A stretch of DNA of 64,000 bases from Tanypteryx hageni (Eukaryota; Arthropoda; Insecta; Odonata; Petaluridae), in contig CM054113.1 in assembly GCA_028673005.1 (NCBI GenBank), positions 169,429,337 through 169,493,336 on the forward strand. Direction: 5' to 3'. Below, one piece after another: positions 34,669 to 64,000 of the stretch. Each line of letters starts with the position of its first letter. Position 1 is the stretch's first letter. Position numbers and translations under genes: made by a program. The notes under the pieces were generated by a model, which was not told where the DNA came from, made no database searches, and saw nothing but the letters and a program-made list of their open reading frames with translations.

Positions 34669-34739
34669 GCTACGATAGTTCAGAGGTAGAATATCCGCCC
34701 GGCAAGTGGAAGACCCGGGTTCAATTCCCGGTCATAGCA
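34669..34739 (+). tRNA. tRNA-Gly-like sequence, copy 2 (anticodon GGC)
   Basis: The plus-strand twin of the 34547-34617 sequence, with the same fold, A box (TAGTTCAGAGG) and B box (GGTTCAATTCC). It is followed two bases later by a run of 14 T, a strong Pol III terminator. The same caveats apply: C33, a GGC anticodon in a Gly body, and one acceptor mismatch. Confidence 0.5.
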
Positions 34740-36984
34740 GATTTTTTTTTTTTTTCTCGTTTCAAAAATTGTTCCAAACTATATTGTGTTTTTCTCTATC
34801 TCACCTTTAGAAAGACTGGAATAATACAAAAAGTCACCTTTCATAACTGTAGTAAATAATTTTTGCTATGTGTTGTACCATTTTGTTTATCAGCATAATT
34901 TAAGTTTGTCTTCTTTTCCAGCTTTTTCTATCCATTTATGCAGTTGAATTCTTACACACAAAACTTTGACAGGGGATGATGGAGAGATGTGAACATTTTC
35001 TTCTTTCACCCTCAGGAATCAATTCTATTGGTCGAGTCATAATCATTCTGCTAAACATGATATTTTTCATTGGCATGGGAAAAAACAGAGGACAAAGCTG
35101 GAATTGCCTGGCCTGGAATTTTTCTCAAAGGAGCGAAGATCAAATAGAAAGTATCACTTTTGTTTGATGACACTCAAGAGACCACTCGACATGTATGAGT
35201 TCCCCTCGTAGGAATGAGAGAAAAACATTCTGCTCAGCCATGTTCTCGCAGGCATGGTAAACTTTGCAGAAGTGCAGTAAGGTCTCATTATCTTGAGGAT
35301 TTGAACATTTAGCAGTCGTGTATTCTCATTAGAATTGAAGCACACCACATCGCGAATGGTGATATCAGAAAAAATAATTTCCTTCCTTTCTTCCTCGATG
35401 GTCTATTTTACTGAAAACATTTACTGCAAAGAATGCAAACACTCATGTTGACACATTGAAAACATCTGTGTTTGTCACGTTTTACCCCAGCTTGAGACAC
35501 TCATGAAAAATGAAACACAACTGAAGGACCAAGGGGAGGTAGAGTCGGGAATGAAGACAGTAGCTGAATCATCTTTCTTATAACAACACTGCAACTGCAT
35601 ATTGAGCTGTTTACACAATAACCTCTCTTCATGCAGGAAATCAAGCCTTCTGTGTCTAAAATATGTTTGATTAAAACAAGTGGTTGTGTTAACCAATTAC
35701 TTGAGTTTTTGGTTCCCGAATTTTGTGCAAAGTTTGTCTTAAGTGAATTTCGTTTTAATCAACCAACTCACATACATTAATCCATACATTCAGCACTGGG
35801 AAAAATATTTGTTCGTGTTAGCCGTGTTTATACTAACGAGGGTTTACTGTAGTCCAAAACAAATTTTTAACGTGGATGAAATTGGATTGTTCTGGAAAAA
35901 GATGACTGATATATGACTCAGAAGGTAAAGTTTATGCCAGGGTTTAAGATCACTTAACAATTTCGCTGAGAGAGAATGCTGCAGAAGATTTTAACTTAAG
36001 CCAATGCTGATTTACCACTCTCTGAATCCAAGGGCATTTAAGAGCTCTTTGAAGTCAAGGTCACAGACTGTTTCTCAAGAATGGTTTGTGGAATGTTATT
36101 TTCTGAATTGTTAAAAAATATTGTACTGAAAATATACTTGCAGACGAAGTCTTGCTATCGTTAGAAAATGCTCCAGGGCATCCCTAATGTCTATAAGATT
36201 TGTCTGAAGGCATAGTTGAGGTCGTTTCTTTACTGCTAAATACCACTACATTGCTACAACCTATGGATCAGGTTGACATCACAAACTCCAAGCACTATTA
36301 TCATAAACTAACATTTTCCATAGCAATTCAGGAAACTGAGAGTTAAGGGGTTCCAATTTTAAAGCAATTCTGGAAGGAATTCAACATTTTTAAAGTCACA
36401 AATATTATTCATGAAGCCTGGAATGAAGTATCCTCCAACTGTATAAATGATGCCTGGAAAAAGCTATTGACAGAATGTTTGAATAGCTTCAGAGGATTTG
36501 AAGAAGCTTCAGAGGAAATCCAAGCCAAGATTGTGTAACTAGGTAAGTAGTTGAGTTTTGAGGGATTGGAGGAAGCTGATGTTGATGTTCACATAATACA
36601 CCATTGACAAATGAAGAGATTGTTTAGCTGGGTAAATTGAAATCAGAAGAAGAGGATAGTAATAAACTAGCTAAAACTCCTTCATTAAGATCTCTCAAAG
36701 CAAAGAACCTTGTATAATTTTTAAACCTGTAGAGACAATAAAGAAGATCATTAAACAACTCTGATTTGTGGTAAGGTTCCACCTTAAACACTTGCTCCTC
36801 TATACTGAATGCCATGTTTGTTTATTGCTTACACTGTGCATGTGCATTTGTAGTGTTGGAGGCTGCTGAAAAATGGCAACATCATGCAGAAAATAAAGAT
36901 TGGTACTTTTTCATGTCTCTAACACACTTTTACTCAAAGTTATTATATTTTCTGTGGGTTCTCATTTAAAATGATCACCCTGTA

Positions 36985-38266
36985 GTATTTGTTGTTATAA
37001 TAACTACTTAATCCCTTAATGACAAGTGATGTAAACCTGCATCAAACTGGCTGAAGATTTTTCTTGGATAAAATATCCTAGGAAATGCATATGTTCCAGT
37101 TGAGGCAATTTTCCCACATTCATATACTCAATGAAATTAGCACTGATATTAACTGTTGATTTGTGAAGTGAGTTTCATGCAGAAAAATATTTGTGTACCA
37201 CTCTTTCTGAAGAGTGTAAGTGTTGGTTCATGAATTTAGGAAAATTTATGTCCAAAAGTAGTTTATTATTTACAAAAATTATTCTAGTATTTTCTAAGCT
37301 TTAAAATATTTAATTATTTATGATTTAGAATTTTAATTTTCAAAAGAATAAAAGCCTGCAGGTCAAAAGTGGATTTTTACGTGTTATCTTATGGGAAATG
37401 CTCCCCCCTCCACTTCCCTCCTCCCCACAAGTTTAAAGTCTCTAAGTTTCTTGGTTTTTCGAGAAATGCTGTCCATACACACAGATACACACTACCTTTT
37501 ATTAATATAGATATTTATATGAAGGAGGTACTTCTGAAACTTACCTAGATCAACCATTGGATTCAAACCATTAGGTGAGCTCGGTTATTCTATTTCATAA
37601 TCTCCAATATTAAAGGTAACATCCAAAGTTTCCTCAAATTATAACTTTGAAATTCTACCAAAATGATTAATAATTTATAATGGCCGCTTCAAATTCTCTC
37701 GGTTTATACTATTGGTCGAAAGGCTATAGAGAATATATAATAATAATTATTAAAGGTAAGTAAAAAGATACGAAAATATTATGTACATTAAATGGTCATT
37801 TAGCTACAATTTAGCCGTTATCAGTGGTAATTCATCACTCAAGAACAATTTTTACCTTAAAATATGGCATTGCTGTCGATATGACTTTTTATTCACGAGT
37901 TGAGCTCAAACATTAAAATATATCTCAGAATATTTGAACTCGTATGGAAGTAAGGGGGAAAATAAGAAAACGAAGTTTTTCTTAGAATGAATATAATGTT
38001 TATAATTGTTTTGATTATTATGATTTCTAAGGTCCGTAATTCATACATTTGAAAATATCTACAATGCATTTGAGGGCGCCACTATCTCGGAAAAAATTTT
38101 CAGTTTAGCTTATTTCATGAAGTTTGTTTGAAATTACTATTATGGGGTAGCATTTGTTTTTTTAAGCTTTACAAACCTAAGGTTCGATATCGTGGTTACG
38201 ATTATTTTTTTCTGGATTGATGCGGAGATTGCGGCGTTTATAAAACTAGAATAGTATTTTGTTACA
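36985..38266. other. Intergenic upstream of MAK16
   Basis: It contains the second copy of the AAAAGCCTGCAGG repeat (37348-37405), ending with a TTTTATTAATATAGATAT tail near 37497. 38040-38266 is less AT-rich and presumably holds the MAK16 promoter, but no motif is clear. Confidence 0.4.
37348..37405 (+). repeat. Dispersed repeat, copy 2
   Basis: Same words as 2898-2960: AAAAGCCTGCAGGTCAAAAG, then TTTTTACGTGTTATCTTATG. Confidence 0.5.
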
Positions 38267-59971
<21,705 letters not shown>

Positions 59972-62395
59972 GTATGTTAAACTCTAATGCAGTTTTGAGT
60001 GGGGTGGATAATAAAGATCTACTAATATTTATGTATTACTGTATTATATATATTATATTACTGTAATCGTCATAGGGAAACTTTTTGGTAGGTTGGTTAT
60101 AAGTCAATTGAGAAGCTTATATCTCTGCCGCTGTTTGGGCTATTTTCATCATCTATAATTTGTAAAGAAGTTCTTTAATATTACTAAATTCAACCGGAAA
60201 CGTTAAATACTTTCTTTTTTTAAGGGGGGTTTTCCGACACCCCTGCACTCCATAAGAAAAGCATTGGAATCAGTTTCGGGCATTATAAAATCTCATTTTA
60301 AAATTAGTTAGAATCAAGATATGAAGTCAGAACCTAAACGGTTGTGTTGGAAAAAGAAGGAACATTTTGGTTACTGTGAAAATTCAATTACGTTCCGAAT
60401 TTCCCGGGAAATTTGTTTTTAATACGAAAATTGTCAGTTACCATGGCCACCTCATTTGAGCGAGTGGTAATATTGGGTGTATACTCATGAGCCCCTTGAT
60501 GATATTTCGTCATTTTGTTTGTTAATAAATAACATTTATGAAACAACCACAGGAAAACCCTGATTTGTGAAAGGGTTATGTTCTTGAAAAACATTTCGTA
60601 ATTCAAAATTTCATAAATTGAGCCATAATATCCCATTAGCTTCCATTATATAATACAAGATATGTTCTCACGGTAAAAAAATCTCTCCTTATATCACACA
60701 GAACTTGTTTTTTAAGATATATAATATGGAGTGTAATTATTCCATGCACATTCTATTTTGCTTAACTTGATGTCGTAATAACTTGAAAGTTTGAAATTAT
60801 AAATGATTATATCGGAAATTATCACAATTATATTCACTGCATTTGTATTAAAATACACGATGACAATGAATACTCAACGACACTGTATATCCAGGGTCGA
60901 CTTATATGCCAAGTGCAAAAATGAAAACATTGAAATTTTGGCAAATGTTGCCAAAATCTTCTAATATGAGTTATCCCTCAATGTAGGTGACTGCCATTTT
61001 GAACCCACTGTTTCATTGTTTATAACTTAGTATACTATATTATCAAAAATTCTCATAAAGAAACAATTTGAATGACAAATATATAAATTGCAATGCTCCT
61101 TTATATGAGGTTTTCTTATTAGGGTGACAATATACTTACCAAAGACGTTGAAATAATATACTGTATTGCATTTCACATTATATTATTCCAACGTCTTTGA
61201 TAGTGATAGAAAATTGATCATAAGGATTTAATAATAATAGTAGTATTTTGTCGTAAGAACCTGATTCGATAATTTTCATAATTGGTACTTTTTAGTACAC
61301 TATCTTGTTGAACTTCGTATGCTTGGGGTTTGTGAATTTGCACTTCACGACAAATTTTTTATGACCATTAATTAATAGGAAGATATTCCACGCATACATT
61401 GAAAATATCTTTTTGTTTGTAAATTTTATTGGGTATTTTAAAGCAAATTACTATATTGACAATGATTATGACTAATTTCTTTCGATAGTTAAGCAAGATA
61501 TTTGACGCATGGCCGGTGCATTTTTAGTGATTACAAAAAAATTGTGAATTAAAAAAGCTACTTACTAAGTTCTTTCTTCGTCAAGGTATACAAAACAAAA
61601 AGCTAATTAAAATATTAGTGGTCATATGTTCATTTGCATTTCTTCCACGCCTTAAAAATGGCACTGCAGTAAACAAACCTATTGTTCAAATTAAGCTATC
61701 AGAAGAGTTCTCAAAATTGATTTCAAATACAATATCAATGTCTTTGCTTTTAGATATAGACGTAATTTTGCTAGATCAGCAACAATGCTGTCGCCCTTGA
61801 CTATGACATTTTTTCATGTAAAATTTAGCCAAATTTACGTGTTAATAACGAATTTGTGGAACGATTCTATGTGTATTCGAAAATCAATGGCTGGAAAATG
61901 AATAGCCATTCTTTTAGGCGTCGTTTGGTGCAAGTTCCTTATTCATATCTCAATTCTAAGTGGTTTTAAAATGCAAATGAAAAATGTGCTGCAACTGTGC
62001 AAACACAGAAAGGAGGACAGAATTCTCTTTAATATATGTACATATTAGATAATGCTCATTATTAGCAGTTTTCGAATTAAACAAACGTGATAATTCTCGA
62101 CTTGATATTTTATAGCTCAGTTTGAACTTCACTATCTACCAACCAACTTTAGTTTAAAATTTAAAGAAATGTCATCATTTTGGCATGTAAGGTTTTCATT
62201 TGATATTATCTTTGTATTTTGAACCTAATTTAAGGACATTTTATAGTTTTGTTAGTAGGTTTTCATTTTTTTTGCGAACTTTTAATATAAACCTAAGAAT
62301 TGTTATCATCTTGTAACGTAAGATTTTCTGTCACATATTTAAAATGTTACCAATTTAATGCTTTGTTTTTAGTGTTTTTCGTCATTGCTGAAAAG
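59972..62395. other. No gene recognised downstream of MAK16 exon 6
   Basis: This should be MAK16 intron 6. Frames at 60388-60636 and 61618-61800 have no conserved motif. CAGGGTCGACTTATATGCC at about 60892 has the look of a pogo-type end. Similar words recur in direct order at 63645-63720, so it is not a proven element. Confidence 0.4.
61141..61199. repeat. Short near-perfect hairpin
   Basis: AAAGACGTTGAAATAATATA pairs with TATATTATTCCAACGTCTTT with one G-T-type difference, around a loop of about 19 nt. Confidence 0.75.
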
Positions 62396-62399
62396 CACT

Positions 62400-63080
62400 A
62401 TTATCTTTGTAATGTCCGCCCGTCCGTACGCATATATCAGGGAAGAATTGGCTGAACCGATTTCAACAAAATTTGGTACATAGAATAATCAGGTAAATAA
62501 TGACCAAGATGGCATATTTCGACCGGATCCATTCGGCAGGGGTGCCACAATTGCAAAGTTTAACTTTTTGGTAATTATGAATTTAGAAGGAATTGGGTGA
62601 ACCGATTTCAACGAAATTTTGTATGAAAGAGGCGTGCAGCATAGAAAAGCAAAATCAAGATTTATAGTATATATACAGAAAACAGGGCTGCCATAATACA
62701 AGAATTAAAATAATTCTTTTAACACGTATTTGTGTTGAACTTTCTGCATCAATTTTAACCAAATTTAGTGCTTATAATATACAAATATATAAAAAACCAT
62801 ATTATTATATTTACACCAAATTGACTAAACAGGGGTGCCACAATTACAAATAAATATCTTTCAGTAATTAAGGATTTGGAAGGAATTAGCTGAACGAATT
62901 TTAATTAAATTTTGTTTATAAGATTTGTACGACATACCATAATGAAATCAAGATGCTTAATGTGGAACTAAAGAGCAGGGCTACCACAGTGAAAAGTAAA
63001 ATAATATTTCTTTTACACAAATTTCTAGAGAACTGACATGGATTTTAACCAAATATAGTGAGTGTATTTAATCTTCATAT
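62400..63080 (+). repeat. Dispersed hairpin-ended repeat, copy 4
   Basis: It begins GTCCGCCCGTCCGTACGC. It has repeated modules GGGTGCCACAATT, GAATTTAGAAGGAATTGGG, TTTCAACGAAATTTTGTAT and GGGCTACCACAGT, each occurring about twice. Most of it is the inverted counterpart of 5340-5890. No terminal hairpin is evident in this copy. Confidence 0.65.
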
Positions 63081-63744
63081 AAAGAAATGTTATCACTTTC
63101 TTATGCTAGGCTTTGATTTTCTGTTATGCATTTTGAACGTAATTAAAAAATGTTACCACTAGTGTTATTTGGGGCTTGGAAATATTTGTGGGAGAACCCA
63201 AGAAAACATGTGCATCACATACTCAACATTCCATTTCAATAGTTCATCAATTTAAATTTAAGTATTTTCTTGGAATGAACAAAAGAGAAATGAAAAACGC
63301 ATGTGAAAATATGTGTAGGTAAACTGCACAATTGCCGAAGGAAGTGGTACTGCTTTGCAATGCGTGGTTTTCATTTGCTATTATGTGTTCGGAAGATTAA
63401 AGAATTTTTCATTTTATGACGCTGTTTTCATTTGCTGTAACATTTTCTTTTATTTTCTGTTAAACTGCATTATTTATGATAAAAACTGAATTTTTTAGGT
63501 TGACTGGGAACCATACTCCCAAAATAACATTGCATCTTATGGGAAAATAGGACGTGCACTTCACAAATTTGAATTTCACATCAGTTTTCTGGAAGCAGTT
63601 ATTCACCAAGTTCAAAAAAGTGGTGTATACAAAAGTTGGGGTTCAACTTATATGGCAAGTAGATGCCTAATCATGCATTTATGAGCTAAAAAACTGATGT
63701 GGGCTTATATGCCAGGTGGACTTTTACGCCACAATTCAGATTCT

Positions 63745-63912
63745 CTTCTTTGCCCGATATTCGAATGACCTTGATTTTTGTATTTATTTCCATACCGTAT
63801 TTTCTACCTGTTATTACTAGTCTATTTATCATTTTCTGGAGTTCCTCTTCCTTTCTTGCTAGAAGTACTTGATCATCCGTGTATTTTATTGTTCTTATAC
63901 CATCTGCTCTAG
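63745..63912 (-). pseudogene. LINE reverse transcriptase fragment (YTDD)
   Basis: The minus strand reads IRTIKYTDDQVLLARKEEEL, then QKMINRLVITGRKYGMEINT and KIKV. This is the catalytic YxDD block and following helix of LINE reverse transcriptases (normally YADD; here YTDD). About 55 codons without a stop, truncated at both ends. Confidence 0.75.
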
Positions 63913-63915
63913 CAC

Positions 63916-64000
63916 GGTCGCTCCATTGTTTGAGTGGGAGGTGTACGAGGATCTATGTGGCAGCGATCATTTCCCGATTATCCTGAAATGCTTATCTGCT
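63916..64000 (+). pseudogene. LINE endonuclease fragment, runs off the edge
   Basis: The plus strand reads VAPLFEWEVYEDLCGSDHFP, then IILKCLSA. GSDHFPI is the catalytic C-terminal block of apurinic-type LINE endonucleases. The element continues beyond the window. It abuts a fragment in the opposite strand at 63745-63912, so two LINE pieces are joined here. Confidence 0.75.

Larger units (their letters stand above)
34518..34775. repeat. Near-perfect foldback with twin tRNA-like genes
   Basis: Arms of about 117 and 124 bp (34518-34634, 34652-34775) are inverted copies around a 17-bp spacer (GTTCTCCGTGTTCAGAA). Apart from the length of a T/A run and one or two substitutions they are identical. 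Each arm holds one 71-nt tRNA-like sequence, so two Pol III-type units diverge from the centre, with 5' ends 51 bp apart. Confidence 0.9.
32321..35849. mobile_element. 3.5-kb pogo-like insertion inside Tigger
   Basis: The left end CACTGTAAACCCTTGTTAAC and the right end, reading CAGTAAACCCTCGTTAGTAT in reverse, are inverted repeats. The TA duplication is at 32319-32320 and about 35850-35851. No transposase was recognised in the 3.5 kb, which contains its own nested MITE (33376-33568) and the tRNA-like foldback (34518-34775). It is probably a non-autonomous or heavily eroded member of the pogo/Tigger group. Confidence 0.65.
31779..36610 (+). pseudogene. Tigger/TIGD1-like transposase remnant
   Basis: The N-terminal frame (31779-32072) has LEVKLGIIKQCQKSENAANI, a helix-turn-helix of the pogo/CENP-B kind. 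Frameshifted traces then carry a CENP-B second-domain stretch (SSGWFECFKKRSG near 32188). After the insertion there are QIFNVDEIGLFWKK at about 35860, LLSLENAPGHP at about 36150, TTTLLQPMDQ at about 36240, and ILKQFWKEFNIFK with a long tail at about 36360. These correspond in order to the three acidic DDE/D blocks and C-terminal part of TIGD1-like transposases. In the second block the catalytic Asp is replaced (ENAPGH). There are several stops and frameshifts, so it is inactive. Confidence 0.75.
31523..36700 (+). mobile_element. Tigger (TIGD1-like) element, split by an insertion
   Basis: The left end CAGGCACCCCTCACTGTATG follows a TA and resembles Tigger1 ends. Transposase coding traces run from 31779 to 32310 and resume at 35852. 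The split is at a TA, and the two halves read on across it once the insertion is removed. The matching right terminal repeat was not found, so 36700 is only where coding traces fade. Confidence 0.7.

Noticed and set aside
63499..63667. Possible MAK16 exon after TTTTTTAG (frame starting VDWEPYSQNNIASYGKIGRA)
   Set aside because: The phase would fit, but the sequence is not acidic and does not resemble any MAK16 C-terminus. The surrounding TTATATGCC words repeat those at about 60.9 kb and suggest a mobile element.

Overview
The window is AT-rich nuclear DNA from an animal, most likely an arthropod and probably an insect. It has spliced genes with GT-AG introns, and a MAK16 homologue whose residues look insect-like. 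It also holds many decayed pogo/Tigger, mariner, hAT, piggyBac, Penelope-like and Jockey/CR1-like elements, several with exact target-site duplications. No bacterial operons, rRNA or CRISPR array are present. The species cannot be named from sequence alone.

Layout. 1-17.4 kb is gene-poor and repeat-rich: (AT)n tracts, a dispersed repeat family with a terminal hairpin, a long foldback split by a hAT element (6189-8614), a tRNA-derived SINE, several MITEs and two LINE 3' ends. 17.9-28.4 kb is one uninterrupted 10.5-kb reading frame for a putative secreted protein of about 3,512 residues. It has an N-terminal hydrophobic segment, a Cys-rich patch, about 29 degenerate repeats of about 50 residues, and a long acidic Ser/Thr/Asn-rich C-terminal half. 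I do not recognise its family, and it is the best candidate for something undescribed. 28.4-31.5 kb has no recognisable gene.

31.5-36.7 kb is a Tigger-type element split at a TA by a 3.5-kb inserted element. That insert carries a foldback with two identical, divergent tRNA-Gly-like genes.

38.27-59.97 kb is MAK16, a 60S ribosome assembly factor. Six exons join in frame to 204 codons, and the acidic C-terminus is missing and presumably lies beyond the right edge. Its introns hold most of the transposons: a Tigger derivative (39.7-41.1), a pogo-like MITE (42.2-43.8), an AAGCAAATGCTT-rich inverted-repeat element (44.5-45.6), a mariner with an inner hAT MITE (45.9-47.4), a near-complete pogo element (47.7-49.4), a mariner-type MITE (50.0-50.6), and a three-level nest (51.0-55.5: Penelope fragment inside piggyBac inside a pogo-like element). 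A LINE 3' end (55.6-56.3) and a hAT element with a perfect 8-bp duplication (57.4-59.5) follow. 60-64 kb holds another copy of the hairpin repeat family and a chimaera of two LINE fragments at the edge.

Only MAK16 and the giant repeat protein are convincing host genes. One possible minus-strand exon near 12.6 kb is flagged weakly. Nothing links the two host genes functionally.
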